A stretch of DNA of 64,000 nt. Source: Amphirosellinia nigrospora. Taxonomy: Eukaryota > Ascomycota > Sordariomycetes > Xylariales > Xylariaceae. The notes under the pieces were generated by a model. That model saw only the letters and a program-made list of their open reading frames with translations, made no database searches and was not told the DNA's origin. The stretch lies in contig SCHM01000001.1 of NCBI GenBank assembly GCA_004123355.1, forward strand, positions 1,852,001 to 1,916,000, given 5' to 3'. The translations under genes and the position numbers were made by a program. Within the stretch, counting starts at the first letter, position 1; each line of letters opens with the position of its first letter. Shown here piece by piece: positions 1-10,025 of the stretch.

Positions 1-350
1 CACGAAGAAAGCAAGGCAAGAGGGTATTCCACCCCTGCCTATCGGACAAAACCACAAGTTCGCACCAGTGGCTCTCGGGTAAGATGCTGGTCTTCCATAA
101 TCTTCCCTTTATCCAGCTAACTGGTCTAGGATGTCGCCCAATTTGCAGCGTATGTCCTCTCGGAGCAAGACACTCTCAAGGCCTGGCGCGTCATGGAGTC
201 CTACGTTCCCGAACGCGTTGGCGCCTTAGGCGTATCCAACTTTGGCCTGCCCGAATTCAAGAATCTCTACGAGGCGGCTACCGTTAGGCCAGAGATCGTG
301 CAGAACAGGTTCCAAGAGCAGAACGGGTGTGACCATGAGATGGGGTCAGG
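1..350 (+). CDS. Aldo/keto reductase, internal fragment cut by the window edge
   Basis: The frame from about 148 to 350 reads AYVLSEQDTLKAW, then ERVGALGVSNF and RPEIVQNRF. These are the substrate-loop and GVSNF barrel-strand signatures of aldo/keto reductases (NADPH-dependent carbonyl reduction). A likely intron lies at about 79-147 (GTAAGA, CTAAC branch, GCAG). The frame of the short piece upstream of it is not certain because the window begins there. After VQNRF the similarity stops, and the frame runs to an unrelated stop at 477. No C-terminal barrel strands or NADPH-binding segment follow in any frame, so the gene is either broken here or continues through an intron I cannot place. The intact reductase at 12.5 kb is a different member of the superfamily. 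Confidence 0.5.
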
Positions 351-530
351 GTGCAGCATAGGCACCCATAATACTTCCTCGGTTAGTAAGAGGTCTGTTC
401 ATTCTAATAACCCCCGTGATCTAAGAAATGAGCCTAAAAGTCGGCGTCCTCTAGCGATAAACCGTCATCACCTGTAGTCGCAGCTCCCACAGAACTACAG
501 GTCTCGATGATTTGATAGTGCAACATATAA

Positions 531-800
531 CATCAAGATGCGGTTAGCGTTATACAAGGCCGTGTTCCGCACAGGCCCGATCTCTATTCTCGTCTTCTTC
601 TGTACGCTGGGCATGACCGTGTTAAGGCGGCGCGCGTCCCTGTTCTTGAAGATGCCATCTGCCGCGCTCTCGCTAGTGATGACTGTCGACAGGACCACCT
701 TGCGCAAGCGCGGCTGGCCAGTATTAATAGCTGGATTGAGATTGTTACTTCGGTTCAAGGCATTTACTTAGAGCTTGAAAGAGAAGGAGTAGTTTTTTAG
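531..800 (+). other. Open frame of about 89 codons without ATG, unrecognised
   Basis: A frame opened by a stop at 528-530 runs to a stop at 798-800. It has amphipathic, protein-like composition (RPDLYSRLLLYAGHDRV, then INSWIEIVTSVQGIYLELE). It has no ATG near its start, so it would have to be a downstream exon. I do not recognise the family. It follows the aldo/keto reductase fragment but does not resemble that family's C terminus. It could be a relic of another gene or chance. Confidence 0.2.
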
Positions 801-1772
801 TTTTGCAAAGGTTGTATTCTGTTGAACCGGTTGTATTGAAAATATGGAATTTGGGAAACCCTAGTAGTCGAGCCGAGTAATAACCCATACGTTACGACGA
901 ATAGGAATTATTCTTTTTTTGCCGTTGGCTTACCCACTCCAGGTGTGGCATTCGGTCCCGGCGCATAATCAATAGCTTCACCTCTCTTGATACTATGGTT
1001 CGTGTGGGTAGACATGTAATACGTAATGGTACAGCTTCGCACGTATGGTTCCGCTATGTCCGCATACCAGGCCGGAGCGCTTCTTTTGAGTTGGCCTTCT
1101 ATCCTCTCGGACCTGTCGCAACTGTCGGGCACGTCTCGTCATCAATCTCAACTCATCTAAGTCATCTCGCACAATGTCGGCGCTTACACCACTTCATACT
1201 CGTTCATCTTCAGACAACAAGAGTAGAGACCAAGAGGACATTAATTAATTGTGCACTCGCTAAGATCCGTATACTTGTTTGAGGCATTATTAATATAATG
1301 CACATAAGTAGAAGTATTAGCCACTGGTCAAGCTTTAACACATTGCTATAAGTACTTAATAGATTGCTCGCTAGTGCGTAATCCAACAATTTACTGTGTG
1401 TGGCATTCACTGCACTAGAGATATGGCTAGCTCTAGGCACAGCCACCAGAGCCTGCAGGAAGGTCAACTGGCCGCTTAGGTCTACGGCTCTTTGCACGGA
1501 CCACCTGCCCTGCCATGTCAGTTTTCAGCATCGCGCTCTCACCCAATTAGATCTTATTCAATCTAACGCGTCAATCACCCCGTCAACCCCACGCCGCGGG
1601 CCTTGATTAAACAACAACTTGGCACAATACATAATCGCCGTCGTCTTTCCACCTATTTTTCGTCTTTATCGACCAACCTACCGTACAAGTAGTCTGTTCT
1701 CAAACAGATTTCCAAGTCTCACCCAGTCTATTTCCCAAACGATTATTGTACGTCAAGACTACACCATTCGCT
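801..1772. other. Intergenic, no gene seen
   Basis: Only short overlapping frames on both strands, none protein-like. It contains the first copy (1436-1458) of a 23-base direct repeat whose second copy is at 3083-3105. Confidence 0.5.
1436..1458 (+). repeat. 23-base direct repeat, copy 1
   Basis: Identical over 23 bases to 3083-3105; it starts GGCACAGCCACC and ends GCCTGCAG. Both copies are preceded by a nearby GCTAG. The pair brackets the small conserved-protein gene at 1773-2454. It could mark the edges of an old duplication or element, but no inverted termini are visible. Confidence 0.6.
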
Positions 1773-2454
1773 ATGGCTGCCGTAAATCCACCGCACCAAC
1801 AACCTGCCATGGACGCTGCAGACCCACCACGCCAACAACCCGACTTCCAAGCCATGAGTGATTATCTCCAACGCATGGCTGTTGAAGTTCGTCATTGTTC
1901 AAACCTTCCCGCCGCTCAAGAGGCCAATATGGAGGCTCGGCTCACGGCGCATATTACTGCCGTGATAACCGCCCTCACAACAAGGATTGACAATATGCAT
2001 ACTTCGCTTCAGAATCAGATGGAAGCTATGTAAGCGATGTTGTCTTATATACGTTTTGCTAGATCTTTTATTGCGGTCCTTGTAATAAAGGCCGCCACTA
2101 GTTCAAGTATGAATTCTACGTAGGCTAATATCTTATCAGCGACTATAACTCAAGCCCGACTATATCACTCTATGCTTCGAACGCCTGGCAGTACTTTGCG
2201 CCAAATGAAAAATACTACGACGTACCAAGTAGTCAGACTCCCTGCAACAGCAGGCCACCTTAATAGACTTCGTGGTAAGTTCTCGCGCACTATTGTTAAC
2301 CTAGACCTATCTTACTAATAGGTTCTTACTTAACCTAGTGCCTGAGGTCGAGCAGTACCTTGTGAGATTAGGCATAGTGCCGGAAGGCAGTGCAGACGAG
2401 AAGGCCGCTCAGCTAAGAGAATTCACTGGTGTCCATGTTAGCGGTGTAGTATAG
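1773..2454 (+). CDS. Small conserved fungal protein (three exons), probably imperfect copy
   Basis: Exon 1 (1773-2029) starts MAAVNPPHQQPAMDAADPP and ends in a helical TRIDNMHTSLQNQMEA segment. Exon 2 (about 2140-2274) contains RLYHSMLRTPGSTLRQM. Exon 3 (2339-2454) reads VPEVEQYLVRLGIVPEGSAD and ends with a stop. Introns 2030-2139 and 2275-2338 have GTAAG donors; CTAAT is present in the first. The layout (proline-rich start, short coiled segment, then a C-terminal helix pair like VDEVLRALGLP) matches a small protein of unknown function that I recall as multi-copy in filamentous fungi. Exons 2 and 3 join in frame; exons 1 and 2 are off by one base. That could be a sequence error or a decayed copy. 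Confidence 0.45.
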
Positions 2455-3150
2455 GCGTATTATGAACTATCGTTGGCGTTAGGAGCAAGATGGTAAGATA
2501 TTGGATTAGCGTTTATAACTCGAATGGGATTTTTAGTACTAGTGGTACTTGATTTATTTTTTTAAACTATAAATCGCATTAAGTTGCTAGGGCTGTTGCT
2601 ATGGTGAAATATAGGTAGAATTTGTATATTGAAAAGAGATGGAGACGAAGTCTCCAGATCTTGCTAACAAAGGTTGTCCGGACCACTGCACCAGTGGAAA
2701 GCCACACGAACCACTGGCAGGGAGTTCAAAACCACGGTCGCCCTACTGCAATTGCGGCGCAGCCTCCATTAAACGTCGTCCCATTCATCCAGGATGGCCG
2801 ACATCACTACCGAACATGGCGGCCTTACAACCACCCTTCGAGCATTCTACAACCTTCTCGCAGACCTGGGCATAACCTCCGCGGAACACATCATCCTGCC
2901 TCATCCCAGACTGGGACTCATTCCGAGGATGTCTTCGATGCCGCCGCAACCCGGGAAGCGGGCTACGCCCCGGAGGCCGTCGCTGTGATGCCGCCGACTT
3001 GCCAATATGGCCTATCTGGACTACTACTACCTAGGTAGCAGTTACTGCAAGTAGAGATTACGGTTGCTGTGGCTAGTGGTGGGGCACAGCCACCAGAGCC
3101 TGCAGATCCGGAACTTTAAATGTATATATAGATTAGGTAGATGGGATGTA
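2455..3150. other. Region with short overlapping frames, no supported gene
   Basis: Three overlapping plus-strand frames occur at 2622-3038. One contains a helix-like stretch beginning MADITTEHGGLTTTLRAFYN at 2794, but none carries a recognisable domain. The second copy of the 23-base direct repeat lies at 3083-3105, just before the F-box fragment. Confidence 0.35.
3083..3105 (+). repeat. 23-base direct repeat, copy 2
   Basis: Exact match to 1436-1458, same orientation, about 1.65 kb downstream. Confidence 0.6.
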
Positions 3151-3441
3151 TCACACCCCACCTAATTTCACATATGATAGCCCCCAATAAAAGATGAAAA
3201 TAATCGTCTTCATGTTCAGGGAGCCGACGTTGTGACTGCTGAGGTCAACATGGCTAAGCAAGATAGGGAGGAAAACGATGCGCCACTTGCGGGAGACCAG
3301 TCCGAGGCTGGCAAGGCACCCAGTATCGCTGGCCAGCTCTTTGCAGATTAAACGTAAGAGTTCGACAAGGAGCTTATCCGAAAGCCATAGCTCGTTGATA
3401 CGTGACGAAGCAAGGTGTTTGTCATTGACCACAGGCAACAA
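3151..3441 (-). pseudogene. F-box-type N-terminal fragment
   Basis: The minus-strand frame contains LSDKLLVELLRLICKELA followed by LGLVSRKWRIVFLPIL. This is the fungal F-box pattern: a hydrophobic helix, then a conserved leucine and W spaced before a phenylalanine-proline segment, followed by HVDLSSHN. F-box proteins dock onto SCF ubiquitin ligases through Skp1. The piece stops after about 25 further codons, and no leucine-rich or other C-terminal domain follows. It is far shorter than the usual 300-600 residues. I call it a truncated copy, though a downstream intron cannot be excluded. Confidence 0.45.
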
Positions 3442-3856
3442 GATGTCAAGACAAGTTTGAAATAGTAAGCATGGATCCTGAGCCGTTCCAACATACCTTG
3501 CTCTCCAGAGCGAGTAGCACCAAATTCAGTCATAACGTTAGGTGATGTTGCCAGCAAGCTATGATCAATCCGCCCAAAAAGAGCAGTGGAGATGCGGAAA
3601 CTTCCCCACTACCCAATCATTCTAAATTCTATACGCACATCTCCGCCCTTTGCTTTCTAGCCAATCATATCGTTCTCTATACCTCATAGCAGGAGGCAGC
3701 ACATTATATTCCGGTCTCCATCCGTCAAATATGGCTTGCGAGAATGGCAAAAAAGTGGTCGGGATTGAGATACTTTTGAAGCTAATTCTTATAAAAGGAG
3801 AGTATAACCTTTTGCCGACAACCTAACTTTGGACATAGACTATCAAGTTTGTAAAT

Positions 3857-5735
3857 GTCGAACGGACATCATGTCTGTCATTATCTGAGCGTTGCATATC
3901 TGCGACTTTTGACCTTTCAGGAATCTTTGAAACAGAGATTCTTCGCATCGATACCACGCTCGTGACAAACTACAGTGCAGCGGTTCCATCGGCGTATCGA
4001 TACACCCAGCCATCCGTAGAGCTGTCGAATGCCACATTCTGCAACATCACCGTGTTATACACCCATCCTGGGCAGAATGACAACATCTTCACCGAAGCTT
4101 GGCTTCCTGTTGATAATTGGAACGGTCGATTCCAGGCTGTTGGTGGTGGCTATGCCGCCGGCCGTTTTTTTCTCTCATACGCTGGTATGCAAGGGGCTAT
4201 AGCTGACGGATACGCCACTATTACAACAGACGCGGGTCTGAGCGACGCTATGGAGCCATCTCCCTGGGGTTACTGAGCCCAGGTAACGTCAATATTTATA
4301 ATTTACAGAACCTCGGATCTGTGTCACTATCTGACGAGGTGAGTACTAACGTCAGTTTGATTTTCTTGCATAAATACCAAGCTCCGTATCGCTTATACAT
4401 ATGGAACGGTGCCAGGCGATCATGGGGAAATCGCTCATCAAGAGCTTTTACGGAAAAGGTCCGGATTTCTCGTATTGGAATGGCTGCTCACAAGGTGGCC
4501 GCCAAGGCCTCATGCTGGCGCAGCAATATCCCACCTTGTATGACGGAATCGCGGCTGGCGCCCCGGCCATTTACTGGAACAGGTTCTTCGCATCCGTTCA
4601 GTGGCCACAGCAAGTTATGAATATGCTAGGCACCTATCCGTACGGCTGCGAAATTGATGCAATTACCGCTGCCGCCGTCGCCACTTGCGACGGACTTGAC
4701 GGTGTGACTGATGGCATTATAACCGAAGTTGACGCTTGTTTGGCTACTTTCGACCCCTTCCAATTGATTGGAAGACCCATCGACTGCACCGATGCTGGTG
4801 GCATGATCACTATTAGCAAGACCGCCGCTGTCGTAGTGAATGCGACTTGGGGTGGCGTTACAACAATGGGAGGGAAGCGGACTTGGTACGGCGTCAATCC
4901 TGGAGCCGATCTCACTGGCAGCAGCACAGCCTCCTACGGGCAACCCGGAATTGCGGCAACAAACTGTAGTACAGGAGTCTGCGTCGGGGCTCCAAGCTTT
5001 CTAGCTTACTCGTGGTTACAGATCTTCGTAGGGAAGAATCTAAAATTCGACTGTAAGCAAATATAAGCCAGTTTCTTCTTGTTTGGCAACTTTGAGGGTA
5101 CGATTTTTCTTTTCAAGACGAGGGCTTCTTGGAGCTTATGTAACACTCATAAACTACTCTTCAAAAGGAGATAGCTAACTTCGAGTGTTCTAGTGTCTAA
5201 CGTCACTCATGCTGAATACGACCACTTGGTCCATCTCAGCCAGCAGCTCTACGGATCAGTCATAGGAACCGAAGACGTTGATCTCTCCGAGTTCCGTAAT
5301 TCCGGAGGCAAATTAGTAACTTTCCACGGCTTGGTAAGTCATTGCCGGCTTCCTAGTCCAAATATGCTGTGATCATTCCCCTCCTACTATAGAATCATGC
5401 TAAAAGGCACTTAGGCCGATCCAATCATCCCAACTAAAGGTACCGAGCAGTACTATAATGAGGTAGCATCTATCATGCCAGACATAGATCACTTCTACCA
5501 GCACTTCGAGGTTCCAGGATTAGGCCACTGCTTTGGTGGACGGAGCGGCCCACCAACTCAGCTTTTTGCGCAATTGCGTGATTGGGTGGAGAATGGAATA
5601 GCGCCCGGACAGACATCTGTTCAGGTAACAGACTTAGAGGGTAAGGTACAGCATATATTATGCCGATATCCCCAGACGGGAAGAGCCAACGTTATCAGTG
5701 GGGGGGGAAGGCAAAACGAGTTCTTGGTCCTGTGA
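3857..5735 (+). CDS. Tannase/feruloyl esterase family secreted esterase (one apparent frameshift)
   Basis: The product would hydrolyse aromatic esters such as gallate or ferulate outside the cell. It reads CNITVLYTHPGQND, AGRFFLSYAGMQGA, then GCSQGGRQGLMLAQ (catalytic Ser), HGLADPIIP (Asp) and VPGLGHCFGG (His). This gives the family's CS-D-HC arrangement with its neighbouring cysteine pair. Introns are placed at about 4339-4410, 5053-5192 and 5334-5414. The last two restore the frame exactly (LSNVTHAEYDHLVHLS; HGL then ADPIIP). At 4270-4273 one base appears to be missing: the frame stops, and LSPGNVNIYNLQN continues in the next frame. Upstream of about 3921 there is C..SATFDLSGIF, as in family N termini, but no clear ATG or signal peptide, so the start is unresolved. 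Confidence 0.8.
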
Positions 5736-6907
5736 TGTGACAGTTAGTGCTGAAGAACTATAGGGGTGTCAGTCGCGGATATGTGGATATATGACGTTCA
5801 CACACATAGAGTATTAAAGACATCATTTTTCTCCGCCATCTTATCTGTAGCTCTAAGGCTTCATACGCCTTAATTATCCTGCTTTAGATGCAACGACCAG
5901 GTCGTCAGCGTACCCAGGAAGGATACCTCTTACTAACATTGTCCAGGCACAATTTGAACGTGCAAATGTCGATAATTTTCATATTTCCAAATGCTGATCC
6001 TGTGTTATGCATCTGTAAAAAGACCGCCCCTCTTTTCACTTACTTCAAGAGGTGACCAAGTCACTGAGATTCAACGCATGGAACTATGTAGCGACGGAAT
6101 GCTACAATCTTGCCCCGTTTTATACTACCTCTTTAGCCCGTAGAGTCGCCGGAAGAGATAACGATGGTTTCCTGGTTAGGTATGGTAGTATAAAAAGATA
6201 AAATGAAGCAATTCTTGAATAAGATATTAATAGCGTTAAGCGACAGAGGGAGATGAGTTAATAAAACACAGGCAACGATAGATAAAGCTAGAGTTTGACC
6301 AGTCATGATGCTGCCACATCTATTTTGTGGCAATATATTGCGCAGTCAAGGGTTTGATGAGTGCTATAAGTGTTAAAACTGAAATTTAGAACACTGTCGC
6401 CAGCCTAGAAGACTTCGTCACTCGTCTTCAAATACCTATTCAGTGGTAACGGAAAAGCACTACTCCGGCCCGAAACATCATCTAGTTTTGCCAAGATTGC
6501 CGTTTGCCATGTCCCCGCCAGTGCTGTGCTATTAGCCATAACAGATTTTTACTAATACACCAAATATTTCAATCTTTAAATAAATCTCATGAGAAAAACA
6601 TCTTGCTTAAACATTATGTAATTATTTTTGTATGTAATGCAGAACGTGCATGGAATCCATGGATGTGCCCCAGGATAGGAACGGTCAGGACTTTTGAAAC
6701 CCACTGTAGCTGCCCTGGTTCATCCAATCACAAATACGAGAATACGCATACGCGCAGCACCTCGCATGACCGGCGTATAGGCAAGTACATCAAACGAGTG
6801 AGTACCGCCATTAGACTAGGTTAGTCCAGCTTCCCGTCGCATCTAGTCTTGCTATCCGCTCACCACACTCGGTTTTCCAATTTCTAGCAATTGAAATAAC
6901 TTCCAAG
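5736..6907. other. Intergenic, no gene seen
   Basis: Moderately AT-rich sequence with only short, low-quality frames. It contains the probable promoter of the Zn2Cys6 gene that starts at 6908. Confidence 0.5.
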
Positions 6908-8317
6908 ATGCCAATAACATCGATAGGAGTACGACGGGCCCATAAAAAATCCAGACGCGGATGTGAAGGTACGGGCGAATGAACTTCTCACCTGATTGGC
7001 GCGGCGTATAATAATATTAACACATGATAACCGGCATAGAGTGCAAGACACGGCATAGGAAATGTGACGAAGTCCATCCTTCGTGCCTCAATTGCCTGGC
7101 GTCGAATCGCCGCTGTTCATACCTGACGCTACTCCCTAGTCTGCCCATTTCGGAGAAGTCCTCCCTATCACCCTCATCGCATTTATCACCTTCTAACAAT
7201 AATCATATCGAGCCACCTATACCAGAAAGTACCAAGGGCCCAATCTTCACTTTACAAGACCTTGAGCTCTTGCACCACGCTCAATCAGGCATGGGACTAA
7301 GCCTCGGCATGAGCGAACTACACACCATGCGAATGTGGACCTTCATGTTTGTCATGAAGCCTATCGCAGAGCCACGATATCCAAGCCACGAAGTGTTAGC
7401 CACAGTACGGAGACAAAGGGATCATCTGTATATAGCCCTGTTACGCCTACGTAGGTAGATTTAGAGACCTTCGCGCAACAACAAGTATAGATGACCTACC
7501 CCATACCACGAGGTCCCTGACAATGTTCAAACATGCCCTCCAGTCGCCGTATCTCATCGACCAGCTACTTGCGTTGTCAGCCGCGCACTTGAGCTTTTTG
7601 AATCCAGATAGGAGGGATTATTTCCAACAACAAGCATCAAGGCTACAGACGCGCTCTCTAACCCTACTCAACAATGGATATATACGTCAGAATAAAGATG
7701 AGTCTATAGCCATGCTTCTACATTCTTCTATGCTCGGCTTGCATTTATTATTCGACACCCTTCGCTGTCCGGACGAATCCACCGCAATAATAGACAAGTT
7801 TGTATCCTACCTGTCGATCCATCGCGGGGTACACGCCGTCCTGTCCGACAGAGTGTGGTCGACGATCCGGTCGGAAGTATTGCCTCTTATGGGAAGCTGC
7901 ATCCTCGACCCTGTTGGAGACAATGCGACTGGTGCCGAGGACCAATTTAATGCCTTGGAATATCTCATTAAAATTTCCGACTTGCGTCCCCTTCCAGCCG
8001 AGTCATGCTATCAAGCTATCAAGTCTCTTCGATGGTCATTCACAACTTACCATGGAGACCCAAAGAATCGCTTACAGAGCGCAACGGCTTGGCCGATCGT
8101 CATACCGGCCGCATTTTTGGACCTACTAAAACAACGGCGAGCGGAAGCATTGGTGATAGTGGCACTTTATGCAGTGTTGATGCACTATTCACGAGATATT
8201 TGGATTTTCGGCGACGGTGGCCGAGTCCTGATCCGCTCCATATCAAATTATCTCGGTACTTTCTGGATACAGTGGCTCGCTTGGCCAAATGAGGAAATCA
8301 GAAAAAACCAAGAGTGA
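6908..8317 (+). pseudogene. Zn2Cys6 transcription factor interrupted by a solo LTR
   Basis: Exon 1 (6908-6968) encodes MPITSIGVRRAHKKSRRGCE. An intron at 6969-7039 separates it from ECKTRHRKCDE, HPSCLNC and SNRRCSY, completing the six-cysteine DNA-binding cluster. FTLQDLELLHH then opens the regulatory domain. At 7350 a 173-base LTR interrupts the gene, flanked by the 5-base duplication ATGTT (7345-7349 and 7523-7527). Without the insert and one duplicate, MRMWTF joins MFKHALQSPYLIDQLLALSA exactly in frame, giving an otherwise intact host frame of 386 residues. The domain order resembles the Upc2-like subclass, DNA-binding N terminus plus a fungal-specific middle region ending in a W-rich tail (IWIFGDGG, WIQWLAWP). 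As it stands the protein would stop within the LTR. Confidence 0.85.
7350..7522 (+). mobile_element. Solo LTR, subfamily A copy 1, inside a Zn2Cys6 gene
   Basis: This 173-base element begins TGTCATGAAG and ends GTCCCTGACA: TG...CA termini with short inverted ends. It is flanked by perfect 5-base target duplications (ATGTT). It shares its core with 17605-17767 (opposite orientation), including CTGTATATAG and the stretch around GCGCAACAACAAGTATAG. It has no internal coding region or second LTR. The intact duplications and otherwise open host gene suggest a fairly young insertion. Copia/gypsy assignment is not possible from the LTR alone. Confidence 0.85.
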
Positions 8318-10025
8318 GGACATACACCATATATCATGCCGTGGCCGATTCTATGTTTTCAATTATGAATGACTAAGGCAGGGGTTACCATCGCCTACCT
8401 TGAGATATACTACTACTAGCAAAGTAAACATCGTCTCTCTAATTAGTTTTATTATCTTCCTCTATCCCCTTCCCACCCACTTTCTATATAGAGGAGAAAG
8501 AAGGTCCAAAATGTTACCCGCCGATCTCCGAAATTAATGCCAAGGTCCTGCGCACTTATCTTTTCTTAATTTCAGAGACCATATTAAGGAGAGTTCTCCA
8601 AATATCTTAAGCTTTTACAAATGTCATGATTAATCAGCTTGCAAAAACCCAGTTCCAATCAAAGATTTTAATATCATCCCAGTATTTATACTTCTCCCGA
8701 GGGCTCGTGCCTTACACGACGTGCTGATCAACGAGGGCAAAGCAATGTATGACTGTTTGCGTCCACAATCAAGCCTGTGTCTATTCCCTACGGACACGGT
8801 CCAGTTAAGCCTAGACAAGAATGGCCGTGTTGATGCATCTAGTCTCATCAGCTCTATGCCCATGCTTTATGAGCTCGAATCCATTACCCGTGCTGCCCCG
8901 TGATTGCTAACATGAGTGCCATTATCTTCGACACGCCGACGCGGGCGAGAGGGCAGAATCTCAGCGTTGGCGGCATTACTCTTGAGTCGGGCTAGATATA
9001 GCAATTTTTAATTACTTCCACTCCGTTTAATTGAAAGGACAGGACCAGGTATGCACTTTTCCGGAAGCTCTCCGATGGATGTAGGCCGTGATCAAATGAC
9101 ACGAACAAATCGCCGAGTTGTTCCAAGGTTACCAGCTCCATCAATTGGGACCGGTCCGTGGAATTTTCCAGTCTTTCTTATCTCTTCTATGGCCTACGAA
9201 GTTATCCAACCAGCCTTGAAAGGGACCATCATTCCTCCCGATTCTAGATCCCATCCGAAGGCGAGCATCGAGCATCTAGTCTTTGGCATTAATCATGGTG
9301 TGGATGTTCGACTTACTATCGATCGCAGAAGTTGCTAGAGTAAAGGTGGAACCACGCAGCGATCGAAGGTTTCCTCTCCTGATGGAAATTTACTGAAATA
9401 CCTATTGCGTGTGTCTGTGGGGGCAAATTAGGTCCACGATAAAAGGGGTAAATGACAGGGTAACTCCTATTATGTAAGATTTCCTTATTGTATTTCGCTT
9501 TCACACTTAGCTACCTACATCAACGGACATCAACGGAGCTTACATTTGTTTTTGGCAATATCAATATACTCTGTTTATTTGATTAGCGGATTCCACGTCC
9601 TCAGTAACATCAGTTTGTAGCTACCTATGTCTGAAAGATGACTCTCGGGAGTGCAAAAACGCAGAACGCTGTAGGATGAGTGGGGTCGAGCTGCCCTCCC
9701 GTGGGCATCTAGCGAGCTTCTTATACTGGACCCTCTGAGGTTTCAAATAATGCTAATAAGCTCTGACACCTTTCAGTCTTCGAAGGGCGTAATACTCAGC
9801 AGTGCAGTACACCTACGAGATATTACACGCCAGGCTAGAGAAGCGGTACAACAGCAAGGATCGATGTAATTAATTTAATGGGGCTTTCAAGTTCCATTTG
9901 CGTAGGAGAATTGTGAGTATGTGAGGTTAGATGGCTTCAGAGTAGAAAGAAAGCACTATTTACAGCCAGGGGTCTTCCTAGATCTTGTCATCGGCACAAT
10001 TTTGCACCTTCGAATAGTGTATCGA
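8318..10025. other. Intergenic with unrecognised protein-like remnants
   Basis: Around 8640-8902 one frame reads VFILLPRARALHDVLINEG and continues to RVDASSLISSMPMLYELES; a short frame follows with MSAIIFDTPTRARGQNLSVG. Around 9050-9410 further pieces occur, such as HLVFGINHGVDVRLTI. They look like remains of one or two genes, but I cannot assign a family or an exon structure. From about 9410 to 10025 I see nothing. Confidence 0.3.

Noticed and set aside
9051-9338. 95-codon plus frame as a gene
   Set aside because: A competing frame over the same stretch looks equally protein-like; neither has a domain or exon structure, so I only mention it as a remnant.
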